The notes: generated from the letters alone by a model not told the origin. Counted from the stretch's first letter, positions 20,759 to 31,322 are shown. The stretch: 64,000 nt of DNA from Pseudomonas sp. sp1636 (GCF_030376615.1 NZ_JARRAB010000003.1:186001-250000), one strand, 5' to 3'. Made by a program: numbers and translations.

Positions 20759-21202
20759 ATGAGCGCCGAGAAAACCCTGAACGAGCGAATCTTCCAGGCC
20801 CTGGGCTTCGAAGTGCTGGCGATCCTGCTCAGCACCCCGCTGTTGGCCTGGGCGATGCAGGCCGAGTGGCAGCTGATGGGGGTGGTCACCCTGGCCAACT
20901 GCCTGATCGCCCTGGCTTGGAACGTGCTGTTCAACCGGGCGTTCGACCGCGCGCGGCGGCGCTGGGGCGTGCGCCAGAGCGTGCCGCTGCGGATCGTCCA
21001 CGCGCTGCTGTTCGAGGGCGGGCTGATCCTGCTCTGCGTGCCGTTCGCGGCCTGGTGGCTGGATATCGGCTGGTTCGCCGCGCTGCTGATGGACATAGGT
21101 CTGCTGCTGTTCTTCCTGCCTTACACCTACCTCTATCACTGGGCCTACGACGTTCTGCGGGCGCCGCTGCGGCACTGGTACGGCGCTCGTTTGGCCCGCT
21201 GA
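20759..21202 (+). CDS. PACE family biocide/multidrug efflux transporter
   Basis: A 147-residue four-helix membrane protein made of two bacterial-transmembrane-pair repeats. Typical PACE marks are NERIFQALGFEVLAI in helix 1, TLANCLIALAWNVLFNRAFD in helix 2 and the repeat RIVHALLFEGGLILL. Relatives such as AceI export chlorhexidine, other biocides or short-chain diamines by proton antiport. The regulator next door on the opposite strand fits the usual LysR/PACE pairing. Natural substrate unknown. Confidence 0.9.
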   Translation: MSAEKTLNERIFQALGFEVLAILLSTPLLAWAMQAEWQLMGVVTLANCLIALAWNVLFNRAFDRARRRWGVRQSVPLRIVHALLFEGGLILLCVPFAAWWLDIGWFAALLMDIGLLLFFLPYTYLYHWAYDVLRAPLRHWYGARLAR

Positions 21203-21228
21203 GGCGCAATTGGCCCGGCGCCGGCCCG

Positions 21229-22149
21229 TCAGGCGGTGCTGGCCAGGGCCTCGAGAAAACTCTCCAGCACCAGGTGCGGGCGCCGCCCCTTGCGGGTCAC
21301 CGCCGCCAGGCTGAGGTCGTAGAAGCGGCTGCCGGGTTTCAGGGCGCGCAGACGGCCCTGTTGCACCCAGGCGGCGGCGTAGTGATCGGGCAGGTAGCCG
21401 ATATAGCGCCCGGTGAGAATCAGGAAGGCCATGCCCTCGCGATCCGAGGCGCTGGCGCTGCAATTGAGCGTCTGATAGTGGCTCTGCACCTCCGGCGGCA
21501 GGCGGAAGGTCGGCGCCACCGCGTCCTGGGCATCCAGGCGCTGATCCTCGAGCTGCCGGTCGTCGACATAGAACAGCGGGTGGCCGACCGCGCAGTAGAG
21601 CAGCGAGCGCTCGTCGTACAGCGCCTGGTAGTCCAGCCCGGACAGCGCCCCGGCCTGCGGCACCACGCCGATGTGCAGGCGGCCGTCGAGCACGCCCTGC
21701 TCGACCTCGCTGGGCGGGGTCATGCGGATATGGATGCGCACCTCCGGACCGCGCTCCTTGAGCCGGGCCAGGGCATGGGTGATGCGCATGTGCGGCACCG
21801 TCACCAGGTTGTCGGTCAGGCCGATGTTGAGCTCGCCGCGCAGGTGCTGGTGGAGGCCGTTGACCTCGGTGCGAAAGCTCTCCAGCGCCGCCAGCAACTG
21901 CTGGGTCGACTGGTACACCTCGCGGCCTTCCTCGGTCAGGGCGAAGCCGGCGCGGCCGCGCTGGCACAGGCGCAGGCCGAGGCGCTGCTCCAGGTCGCTC
22001 ATCTGCTGGCTGATCGCCGAGCGGCCGATCCCCAGCACGGTCTCGGCGGCGGAAAAGCCGCCGCACTCCACCACGCTGCGAAACAGCTTGAGCAGGCGGA
22101 TATCGAAGTCGCTGACCTGGGCCAGGGGTTCGGGGCGGCGTGTGCTCAT
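21229..22149 (-). CDS. bauR: LysR family regulator of beta-alanine catabolism
   Basis: A 306-residue LysR-type activator with HTH SVVECGGFSAAETVLGIGRS and AISQQMSDLEQRLGLRL near the N-terminus and a C-terminal effector domain. It is divergent from the omega-amino-acid transaminase gene, as is BauR beside bauA in Pseudomonas aeruginosa, where it activates use of beta-alanine made from polyamines. The intergenic region carries a matching inverted repeat (see the operator entry). The role is inferred from gene order and the partner genes. Confidence 0.82.
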   Translation of the reverse strand: MSTRRPEPLAQVSDFDIRLLKLFRSVVECGGFSAAETVLGIGRSAISQQMSDLEQRLGLRLCQRGRAGFALTEEGREVYQSTQQLLAALESFRTEVNGLHQHLRGELNIGLTDNLVTVPHMRITHALARLKERGPEVRIHIRMTPPSEVEQGVLDGRLHIGVVPQAGALSGLDYQALYDERSLLYCAVGHPLFYVDDRQLEDQRLDAQDAVAPTFRLPPEVQSHYQTLNCSASASDREGMAFLILTGRYIGYLPDHYAAAWVQQGRLRALKPGSRFYDLSLAAVTRKGRRPHLVLESFLEALASTA

Positions 22150-22152
22150 TTG

Positions 22153-22199
22153 TTTAGTAGCCAGTTAACTAAAGATAAGAAGAGTGTGGTTTTACTAAA
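22153..22199. promoter_or_regulatory. candidate BauR operator
   Basis: A perfect inverted repeat TTTAGT-N9-ACTAAA (22153-22173) sits just upstream of bauR, and a further ACTAAA half-site lies at 22194-22199. A dyad plus a second half-site between divergent genes is the usual LysR arrangement. The local stretch is AT-rich compared with its surroundings. Confidence 0.6.
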
Positions 22200-22272
22200 T
22201 GTATGCCCGTGGCACCTTTGCTGGCAACTGCTTCTCTTAATCCGAACACCGCCCTTCCGTGCGAGGCCGCCG

Positions 22273-23619
22273 ATGAACATGCCGCAGACCGCTACCCCGT
22301 CCCTGGCCAGCCAGCTCAAGCTGGACGCCCACTGGATGCCGTTTTCCGCCAACCGCAACTTCCAGCGCGACCCGCGCCTGATAGTCGCCGCCGAAGGCAG
22401 CTGGCTGACCGACGACCAGGGCCGCAAGGTCTACGACAGCCTGTCGGGCCTGTGGACCTGCGGCGCCGGCCACACCCGCAAGGAAATCCAGGAGGCGGTG
22501 GCCAGGCAGCTGGGCACCCTCGACTACTCGCCGGCCTTCCAATACGGCCACCCGCTATCCTTCCAGTTGGCCGAGCAGATCGCCGACCTGATGCCGGGTG
22601 AGCTCAACCACGTGTTTTTCACCGGCTCGGGCTCCGAGTGCGCCGACACCGCGGTGAAGATGGCCAAGGCCTACTGGCGCCTCAAGGGCCAGCCGGCCAA
22701 GACCAAGTTCATCGGCCGCGCCCGCGGTTATCACGGCGTCAACATCGCCGGCACCAGCCTCGGCGGCATCGGCGGCAACCGCAAGATGTACGGCCAGCTG
22801 ATGGACGTCGACCACCTGCCGCACACCCTGCAGCCGCACCTGGCCTACACCCAGGGCATGGCCGCGACCGGCGGCGTCGAACTGGCCAACGAGCTGCTCA
22901 AGCTGATCGAGCTGCACGACGCCTCGAACATCGCCGCGGTGATAGTCGAGCCGATGTCCGGCTCGGCCGGCGTGATAGTGCCGCCGGTGGGCTACCTGCA
23001 GCGCCTGCGCGAGATCTGCAGCCAGCACAACATCCTGCTGATCTTCGACGAGGTGATCACCGCCTTCGGCCGCATGGGCAAGTGGAGCGGCGCCGAGTAC
23101 TTCGGCGTGACCCCGGACATCATCAACGCCGCCAAGCAGATCACCAACGGCGCCATCCCCCTGGGCGCGGTGATCGCCTCCAAAGAAATTTACGACACCT
23201 TTATGCAGCAGCCGTCGCCCGAGCACATGGTCGAGTTCACCCACGGCTACACCTACTCGGCCCACCCGGTGGCCTGCGCCGCCGGCCTGGCCTCGCTGGA
23301 GCTGCTCAAGCGCGAGAATCTGATCCAGCAGTCCGCCGAGCTGGCCCCCCGGTTCGCCGACGCCCTGCATGGCCTCAAAGGCGTCCAGCACATCGTCGAC
23401 ATCCGCAACTGCGGCCTGGCCGGTGCGATCCAGATCGCGCCGCGTGACGGCGACCCGACGATCCGCCCGTTCGAGGCCGGCATGGCCCTGTGGCAGGCCG
23501 GTTTCTACGTGCGCTTCGGCGGCGACACCCTGCAGTTCGGGCCGACCTTCAACGCCAAGATGGAAGACCTCGACCGGGTATTCGACGCGGTCGGCGAGAC
23601 CCTCAACCAGCTCGATTGA
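22273..23619 (+). CDS. bauA: omega-amino acid (beta-alanine):pyruvate transaminase
   Basis: A 448-residue class III PLP-dependent aminotransferase. It moves the amino group of beta-alanine to pyruvate, giving 3-oxopropanoate and alanine. Lys288 in INAAKQITNG is the PLP Schiff-base lysine, at the same number as in the characterised Pseudomonas enzyme; FDEVITAFGR holds the PLP-binding Asp; GSGSECADTAVK binds the cofactor phosphate. The ATG at 22273 gives this exact length; the longer open frame upstream covers antisense of bauR. The product feeds the dehydrogenase encoded next. Confidence 0.93.
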   Translation: MNMPQTATPSLASQLKLDAHWMPFSANRNFQRDPRLIVAAEGSWLTDDQGRKVYDSLSGLWTCGAGHTRKEIQEAVARQLGTLDYSPAFQYGHPLSFQLAEQIADLMPGELNHVFFTGSGSECADTAVKMAKAYWRLKGQPAKTKFIGRARGYHGVNIAGTSLGGIGGNRKMYGQLMDVDHLPHTLQPHLAYTQGMAATGGVELANELLKLIELHDASNIAAVIVEPMSGSAGVIVPPVGYLQRLREICSQHNILLIFDEVITAFGRMGKWSGAEYFGVTPDIINAAKQITNGAIPLGAVIASKEIYDTFMQQPSPEHMVEFTHGYTYSAHPVACAAGLASLELLKRENLIQQSAELAPRFADALHGLKGVQHIVDIRNCGLAGAIQIAPRDGDPTIRPFEAGMALWQAGFYVRFGGDTLQFGPTFNAKMEDLDRVFDAVGETLNQLD

Positions 23620-23621
23620 GC

Positions 23622-23702
23622 CCTAGGGTGGATGGCGCTTCCTCCACCCACAGACAAGACCGCCAGGTGGATGAACGCAGCGTCATCCACCCTACAGAAC
23701 TC
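23622..23702. repeat. imperfect inverted repeats between bauA and bauC
   Basis: The gap holds GGGTGGATGGCGC answered by CTCCACCC, then GGTGGATGAACGCAGCGTC answered by ATCCACCC. Such paired GGTGGA/TCCACC hairpins are dispersed in many Pseudomonas intergenic regions. They may fold in the bauA-bauC mRNA. Confidence 0.5.
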
Positions 23703-23719
23703 GATTAACGGAGCACCCC

Positions 23720-25213
<1,494 letters not shown>

Positions 25214-25242
25214 GTGAGTCGCTAGCAGTAAGCGCCTATCTT

Positions 25243-26744
25243 GATTGTGCCCACGCTCCAGCGTGAGCACAGCGCCTGTGACGCTCCGCGTCACGGTTTG
25301 CTTTGCCTCTCGCCGAGCAAGGGCGCGGAGCGTCCGGTGCTGCGTGCCCACGCAGAGCGTGGGTACGATCAATGCATCGATTACCTATTTGGGGTTTGCA
25401 CGCACCCGCCGCTTTTGCGTTGTGTGTGATTAATGGTTTCGCCCTTACGGCGAGTCACTTTTTGCAGTCGCCCAAAAAGTAACCAAAAACGCTTGCCCCT
25501 GCATCCGGCCCGCCTGCGGCGGGTTCCCTCACTCCATCATTGCTCCAGGGGCCCGCCGCGAAGGGCCATCCCTGGCCCATCGCGGCTCTCGCGGCATCCA
25601 TGCCGCTCAACCCCTTGCGCAACGATTCCGTGCGGCCTCCTGAAGGGGCGATTGGCGTCGCCTGATCGTTCTGCGCAGGGTGACCAAAAGAAGAACTGAT
25701 TGTGCCCACGCTCCAGCGTGGGCACAGCGCCTGTGACGCTCCGCGTCACGGTTTGCGTTGCCTCTCGCCGAGCAAGGACGCGGAGCGTCCGGTGCTGCGT
25801 GCCCACGCAGAGCGTGGGTACGATCAATCGCTCATGCATCGATTGGCTATTTGGGATTTGCACGCACCCGCCGCTTTTGCGTTGTGTGTGATTAATGGTT
25901 TCGCCCTTACGGCGAGTCACTTTTTGCAGTCGCCCAAAAAGTAACCAAAAACGCTTGCCCCTGCATCCGGCCCGCCTGCGGCGGGTTCCCTCACTCCATC
26001 ATTGCTCCAGGAGTCCGCCGCGAAGGGCCATCCCTGGCCCATCGCGGCTCTCGCGGCATCCATGCCGCTCAACCCCTTGCGCAACGATTCCGTGCGGCCT
26101 CCTGAAGGGGCGATTGGCGTCGCCTGATCGTTCTGCGCAGGGTGACCAAAGAAGAACTGATTGTGCCCACGCTCCAGCGTGGGCACAGCGCCTGTGACGC
26201 TCCGCGTCACGGTTTGCGTTGCCTCTCGCCGAGCAAGGACGCGGAGCGTCCGGTGCTGCGTGCCCACGCAGAGCGTGGGTACGATCAATGCATCGATTAC
26301 CTATTTGGGGTTTGCACGCACCCGCCGCTTTTGCGTTGTGTGTGATTAATGGTTTCGCCCTTACGGCGAGTCACTTTTTGCAGTCGCCCAAAAAGTAACC
26401 AAAAACGCTTGCTCCTGCATCCGGCCCGCCTGCGGCGGGTTCCCTCACTCCATCATTGCTCCAGGGGCCCGCCGCGAAGGGCCATCCCTGGCCCATCGCG
26501 GCTCTCGCGGCATCCATGCCGCTCAACCCCTTGCGCAACGATTCCGTGCGGCCTCCTGAAGGGGCGATTGGCGTCGCCTGATCGTTCTGCGCAGGGTGAC
26601 CAAAAGAAGAACTGATTGTGCCCACGCTCCAGCGTGGGCACAGCGCCTGTGACGCTCCGCGTCACGGTTTGCTTTGCCTCTCGCCGAGCAAGGACGCGGA
26701 GCGTCCGGTGCCGCGTGCCCACGCAGAGCGTGGGTACGATCAAT
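25243..26744. repeat. tandem array of a ~455-bp non-coding repeat, 3 full and 1 partial copies
   Basis: Copies begin with GATTGTGCCCACGCTCC at 25243, 25698, 26159 and 26614 (periods 455, 461, 455); the last stops after about 130 bases. Each copy opens with three hairpins (GTGCCCACGC-type arms, GTGACGC/GCGTCAC, and a second GTGCCCACGC arm). It continues with CCCAAAAAGTAACCAAAAAC and a GCGGGTTCCCTC block. Copies 1 and 3 are almost identical, whereas copy 2 differs by small indels and base changes. The hairpin half is the DNA that gives rise to DUF1534-type predicted proteins in Pseudomonas; I see no credible gene in it. Confidence 0.92.
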
Positions 26745-26849
26745 GGATAAACGGATTAATCGATCAGGCCACTAGCTACTTGTCGAGAAGTTGATGGGTT
26801 TCGCTATGCTCAACCCATCCTGCGAAAGTAGTTTCGCGTCACATTAAAG

Positions 26850-27935
26850 TTATGAGTAAAATCCGGTGGTCGTTTTCAACTGATCGGAAAAGTCGTAGAT
26901 TTCATCCAATGAGCTGATAGGATGGCGTGTCTCGTTTTTCTCTTGGTCAAAGATGCCAATGTATTTTTGCATACGATTGAAGTGCAGGCGGCAAATCGGT
27001 TTGCGGTTATTGTCATCCAGCAAAATACCGAAGTAACTCTGAGTGTCACGCTGAATAATCCGCTTCGCGTCAACAACCGAACGCACAATCGCTTTTACAA
27101 TATGGTAGCCCTCGAGTTCTTCAAGCGTGGTCATTACCTTGTCGTCTGCGGGCTCATCGAGTTGTTCTACCTGGGCCTCGCTTGATACCGGTGCGGCAGC
27201 GGAGTAGCTAGGCTGTAGCGCACCGCTCATCGCAGACTTTAAGCGATCATTAACTTGGTCGCTCAAAAATTGAGCAACAGCTTTTCGCGTCAGTTCAGTA
27301 AATTGCTCACGAACTTTTTGCGTGATCATTCCTTCATAAACGCGTGACGCGAAGAATTTTACAAAATCATCATCAGGCTTGCTGAATTGGGATGCGATTT
27401 CTTTTTTTATTTGGCTGACATACTTAAGCTCGCCCGCGGAGTTGACAATGGAATCAACATCGAAAGCCGATTTAGTGAGCTTTAATAGTTCAGGTACGGC
27501 GTGTTCGTCGATGTCGAGTAAGTCCAGTTCAAGAAAGGGCTTTTCATCCATTTTGTTTGGGGCATCGAGGTCAGTAAAGAATTTGTAGACTTGGCCATTC
27601 GTGAGGATGGAAATACGAGCATTGGTTACATGGAAATAGCGAAACAGTTGGGATGCGTGGTTGACATTCAGTGGTTCGCCAATCTTCTTGCATTCGATCA
27701 GTATTTGAACTTCGCCATCTTTTAGAATTGCGTAGTCAATTTTTTCACCTTTCTTCGTCCCTACGTCACAGACGAACTCCGGGGTTACTTCCCGAGGATC
27801 AAATACGTCGTAGCCGAGTACGCTGTTGATGAATGGCATGACAAAGGCATTTTTTGTAGCTTCTTCCGTTTTTATCGCTGCAGCCTGTTGGCGAATCTTG
27901 GCTGAGAGACTGTTAAGTTTTTCGAAGAATTCCAT
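26850..27935 (-). CDS. orphan type I restriction HsdR_N-like nuclease-domain protein
   Basis: A 361-residue protein with an N-terminal PD-(D/E)XK-type fold of the HsdR_N kind. FDPREVTPEFVCDV precedes KIDYAILKDGEVQILIECKK near residues 65-85, which supplies the Asp and the E-x-K pair. There is no helicase part, and no methylase or specificity gene is nearby. The C-terminal third (GYHIVKAIVRSVVDAKRII and YFGILLDDNNRKPICRLHFN) recurs in stand-alone members of this group. Codon use is clearly more AT-rich than in the neighbours, and a repeat array abuts it, so recent acquisition is likely. Function, possibly defence, is inference. Confidence 0.8.
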   Translation of the reverse strand: MEFFEKLNSLSAKIRQQAAAIKTEEATKNAFVMPFINSVLGYDVFDPREVTPEFVCDVGTKKGEKIDYAILKDGEVQILIECKKIGEPLNVNHASQLFRYFHVTNARISILTNGQVYKFFTDLDAPNKMDEKPFLELDLLDIDEHAVPELLKLTKSAFDVDSIVNSAGELKYVSQIKKEIASQFSKPDDDFVKFFASRVYEGMITQKVREQFTELTRKAVAQFLSDQVNDRLKSAMSGALQPSYSAAAPVSSEAQVEQLDEPADDKVMTTLEELEGYHIVKAIVRSVVDAKRIIQRDTQSYFGILLDDNNRKPICRLHFNRMQKYIGIFDQEKNETRHPISSLDEIYDFSDQLKTTTGFYS

Positions 27936-27993
27936 GTCTAATTCCTTGCTGTATTAATGTCCGTGGTTTGTGTTGGGTTATGCGGTACGCGTG

Positions 27994-28812
27994 TTACTTC
28001 CCCACCTTCCGATTCCGCACATACAACGCCTCGCCCCCCGTCGCACTGCTCCCGCGGGCCTGTAACTCGAAGCGTTTGGGATGGCCCTTGATCAAATCGC
28101 TGAGCTTCTTGAACCCATACAGCCGAGCATCGAAGGCCGGGCGTAGCTTGCTGATGTTCGAGCCGAGCGCTCCGAGTCCTACCCAGCCATCCTCATCGTC
28201 GATGTCTTCGATGACCTTGGCGATGAAATCCACCGGTACCTTCTGCACTTTCGGTTTGTCAGGCGCCTTGGCCGGCTCGTCGGGTTGCTCGTTTTTCCCG
28301 CTTGGCTGCGGTTTCTCGCCATTGCTCAGCGGTTCGGCCTGGGCTTCCACGGCATCGGCACGGAGGATTTCGGTGTAGATGAACTTGTCGCAGGCCGAGA
28401 CGAAGGGTTTGGGCGTTTTCTCTTCGCCGAAGCCGTACACGGTCAGGCCTTCCTCGCGCAGGCGCGCGGCCAGGCGGGTGAAGTCGCTGTCGCTGGAGAC
28501 CAGGCAGAAGCCATCGAAGCGCCGGGTGTAGAGCAGATCCATGGCGTCGATGATCAGCGCACTGTCGGTGGCGTTTTTGCCGCGGGTGTAGGCGAACTGC
28601 TGGATCGGCTGGATCGAGTAGTCCAGCAGCACCTTCTTCCAGCTGCCGAGGTTGGGTTGGGTCCAGTCGCCGTAGATGCGCTTGACGCTGGCGACGCCGA
28701 ATTTGGCGATTTCCTCGAACAGGCCTTCGACGATGGCGGCGGAGGCGTTGTCGGCGTCGATCAGCACCGCCAGGAGCTGTTGCTGACGCTGCGGGTGGGC
28801 TTTGCTGGCCAT
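27994..28812 (-). CDS. NYN (PIN-like) domain protein with C-terminal OST-HTH/LOTUS domain
   Basis: A 272-residue protein. The NYN domain covers about residues 12-150, with VLIDADNAS, GKNATDSALIIDAMDLLY and LVSSDSDFTRLAARLRE giving the acidic metal-binding residues. A low-complexity linker (about 155-195) leads to a LOTUS/OST-HTH module (VDFIAKVIEDIDDEDGWVGL to KLSDLIKGHPKRFEL). Such LabA-like proteins are thought to cut or bind RNA. The ATG at 28812 is chosen with AAGGA upstream; an earlier ATG at 28845 is less likely. Confidence 0.85.
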   Translation of the reverse strand: MASKAHPQRQQQLLAVLIDADNASAAIVEGLFEEIAKFGVASVKRIYGDWTQPNLGSWKKVLLDYSIQPIQQFAYTRGKNATDSALIIDAMDLLYTRRFDGFCLVSSDSDFTRLAARLREEGLTVYGFGEEKTPKPFVSACDKFIYTEILRADAVEAQAEPLSNGEKPQPSGKNEQPDEPAKAPDKPKVQKVPVDFIAKVIEDIDDEDGWVGLGALGSNISKLRPAFDARLYGFKKLSDLIKGHPKRFELQARGSSATGGEALYVRNRKVGK

Positions 28813-28995
28813 GCGGACATCCTTGAATAGGCGTGCCCCGAACATACTGCGGATGCTGGCACGGCGCCATAGGCAAGCGCTCGCCGTCTGCTGGCAGGGG
28901 GGCGAGGTGAACAGGGCCTGGAACTTGCTAAGAGCCCTGTGTCCGGGAGTCCGCCCGGTCGATCACGACTCGCTAGCACTATGGGAATCCGCTCA

Positions 28996-29415
28996 ATGAA
29001 CACTGTCGCCATTGCCGATTACATGACCCAGGACTTCGCCACCATCCGCGCCGATATGCCGGTGGTGGAGGCGGCCAGAAAGTTGCTGCGCCGGCGCATT
29101 CTCGGCGGCCCGGTCACCGATGCGCAGGGCCGGCTGCTGGGCTGGATCTCCGAGCAGGAGTGCCTGCAGGTGGCGATTCAGGTGGCCTATTACAACCAGC
29201 GGGTGGCCACGGTGCGCGACATCATGCGCACCGACGTGCTCAGTGTGACGCCCGATATGGACGCGCTGACGCTGGCGCAGCAAATGCTCGGCGACAAGCC
29301 GAAGAGTTACCCGGTGGTCGATGCCGGCGGCAAGGTGGTCGGGGTGATTACCCGCCGGCATATCCTGAAGCTGCTGGATGACCTGATGGCGTTGCCGCTG
29401 TCCCGCTCGGCCTGA
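28996..29415 (+). CDS. tandem CBS-domain protein
   Basis: A 139-residue protein with two CBS motifs, each opening with a DYMTQDF / DIMRTDV type segment and closing with GWISEQE or GVITRRHILKLL. CBS pairs bind adenine nucleotides and act as energy or redox gauges. No catalytic domain is attached. ATG 28996 is taken as start; the in-frame ATG at 28981 is an alternative. It is monocistronic. Confidence 0.85.
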   Translation: MNTVAIADYMTQDFATIRADMPVVEAARKLLRRRILGGPVTDAQGRLLGWISEQECLQVAIQVAYYNQRVATVRDIMRTDVLSVTPDMDALTLAQQMLGDKPKSYPVVDAGGKVVGVITRRHILKLLDDLMALPLSRSA

Positions 29416-29677
29416 ACCCCGTTCGCGCACCCGTAAAGGGCGGGCGGCGCCGCTTTGGCCTGTGGTTGCACCAAAAGCGTTCGAGTGCGGCCCCTGAGCC
29501 TGGGGGGCCTGCTCTCCCAGGCGTTGCATGCATAGGGCCTACGCCGCCAGGCTGCGCTTCACGCTTCACTATTTGCCATTTGCTTGACCTGCGCCGGGGT
29601 GCGCTCGGCTCGCTGCGCCTATAGTCGCGGCCTGAACCCCCCGTCCTAGCAAGACAACCAGGAAAAGGACTTTCGCC

Positions 29678-30304
29678 ATGCGCGTGCTCGCCCTTGTGTT
29701 TTTCAGTTGCATGATCAGCCTGGCCCAGGCCAGCGATGAGGCCATGCAGCGCTTTACCCGGCTCAGCGCCGACCCGGTGTTGCGCGAGCAGGCCTATGCC
29801 GCCGGCCAGGAACGTATGCTCTTCTGTGGCAATTGCCACGGCGAGAACGGCAACAGCAAGCGCCCGTACATTCCCAACCTGGCCGAGCAGAATCCGCTGT
29901 ACCTGTTCAGCGCCTTCGAGAAGTTTGCCAGCGGTGAGCGCAAGGACTTCGTCATGTCCAAGTTGGCGCCGAATCTGACCCTGGATGACCGGGTCAACAT
30001 CGCCATCTACTACGGCCAGCAAAAGCTGCTGGCGCATGGCGAGCCGGTCGATGCGGCGTTGCTGCAGCAGGGCGAGGTGACGTTCAAGACCATTTGCACC
30101 GGTTGCCACGGGGTGAATGCCGAAGGCCGCGACAACACGCCGCGTCTGGCCGGTCAGCCGGCCGAGTACCTGGGCAAGGCGCTGAGGCGTTTCCGCGACA
30201 AGGATCCGAGCCGCGCCGGTTCGGTGATGATGTCGATCGTTGCCGACTTCAGCGACGCACAAATCAGCTCCCTGGCCGTTTATCTGCAGCAACTGCGGCC
30301 CTGA
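29678..30304 (+). CDS. dihaem c-type cytochrome (cytochrome c4-like)
   Basis: A 208-residue periplasmic protein with signal peptide (VLALVFFSCMISLAQA) and two haem c motifs: CGNCH at about 50-54 and CTGCH at about 136-140. The two halves are repeats, as in cytochrome c4, which passes electrons to terminal oxidases. MSKLAPNLT and MMSIVADFS supply likely axial Met residues. A purine-rich AGGAAAAGGA precedes the start. It stands alone, so its electron partners are not shown. Confidence 0.88.
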   Translation: MRVLALVFFSCMISLAQASDEAMQRFTRLSADPVLREQAYAAGQERMLFCGNCHGENGNSKRPYIPNLAEQNPLYLFSAFEKFASGERKDFVMSKLAPNLTLDDRVNIAIYYGQQKLLAHGEPVDAALLQQGEVTFKTICTGCHGVNAEGRDNTPRLAGQPAEYLGKALRRFRDKDPSRAGSVMMSIVADFSDAQISSLAVYLQQLRP

Positions 30305-30417
30305 CCTCAGGCGCGTCGGTGCTCGGCCGCGATGGGTATCGCGGCGCTCAATCTCCGCGGCCCGCCACATCCTACAAAAGCCATTACATTTGCCGCAGAA
30401 ACTCCCCCCCTCTGGCG

Positions 30418-31143
30418 TCAGCCGCTGGTGCGGCGGGTGTCGCCGGCGCGCCGCAGCGGCGGGCAGCGGCCTTGGTCGACGGCACCAACATAGGGGTTGC
30501 CGTGGCCCATGACGCAGCCGACTTTCTGGTTGCGCCAGCGTTCCCATTCCTCGACCGGGTAGCGACGGTGCCAGGCTTCGTAGGTGCGCCGATCCAGTTT
30601 GGACAGGCGCAGTTGGTAGTGGTCGGCCATGTACAGGTAGATGCGCGCCGCGGCGCCGCGGGCCTGCTCGGGCGGCATGGCGGTTTTCTGCTGGAAGTTG
30701 ACCACCATGGGGCAGGCGCCGTACTGCCGGGGTTTTTCGCTGAGCATGCCGAGGGCGTAGTTGGAGCGGTCGCCATTCACTTCGCCGATGCTCGGCACCA
30801 GGTTGTGCAGGTCGGCTTCGGCGGCCTTGAACAGCGGATCGCTGCGGCTGCAGTTCTGGCGTCCGCCGTGTTGCCAGCATTGGCGCTGGTGGCCGATCAC
30901 CCAGGCGGGCACCACATGCTCCCATTCCAGGCGCTGCGCACGGCGTGGTTGCTTGCGCACCTTATAGCCGCAACTGGCCAGGTCGATGCGTTTGCCGCTG
31001 TAGGCACAGCCGCAATAGAAGGTGCTCGGCCGTTCGGCGTAGAGTTGCCAGGCGATTTTCTTGGCGGCGGCGAAGTTTTGCGGGGCGGCGGCGTGGCCGG
31101 ATACGGCGAACAGTAGGCAGAGCAGGGCGATCAGGCGCGGCAT
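30418..31143 (-). CDS. secreted endonuclease I (EndA/Vvn family)
   Basis: A 241-residue exported nuclease. A signal peptide (LIALLCLLFAVSGHAAA) is followed by a Cys-rich fold (YCGCAYSGKRIDLASCGY). The beta-beta-alpha metal site is LEWEHVVPAW (general-base His) and HNLVPSIGEVNGDRSNY (Mg-binding Asn). Eight or so cysteines fit disulphide bonding in the periplasm. EndA-type enzymes cut double-stranded DNA non-specifically at the cell surface. The length and motifs are normal. Confidence 0.9.
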   Translation of the reverse strand: MPRLIALLCLLFAVSGHAAAPQNFAAAKKIAWQLYAERPSTFYCGCAYSGKRIDLASCGYKVRKQPRRAQRLEWEHVVPAWVIGHQRQCWQHGGRQNCSRSDPLFKAAEADLHNLVPSIGEVNGDRSNYALGMLSEKPRQYGACPMVVNFQQKTAMPPEQARGAAARIYLYMADHYQLRLSKLDRRTYEAWHRRYPVEEWERWRNQKVGCVMGHGNPYVGAVDQGRCPPLRRAGDTRRTSG

Positions 31144-31322
31144 GGACGGCTCGAGGCAAAAAGCCGCGCATGATAGTGCTGGGCGAACTGGCCAGGGGCC
31201 TGCTAGGACGAGGTTTTTTCGGTTTTGTGGGGGCGCCGCATGGGTGGGGCGGGTTTGCGCCGATGGGCCTGTTGCCTATCCGGCGCGAGCGTTCCCGCGT
31301 GGCCGGGGGAACGCTCGTTCGC

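Noticed and set aside
25241..26743. Several 60-120 codon frames inside the tandem repeats, some resembling DUF1534
   Set aside because: They read through hairpin repeats in several frames and on both strands, repeat with each copy, and lack ribosome sites. They are best explained as repeat DNA.
25243..26744. CRISPR array
   Set aside because: The period is about 455 bases with no short repeat-spacer alternation and no cas genes nearby.
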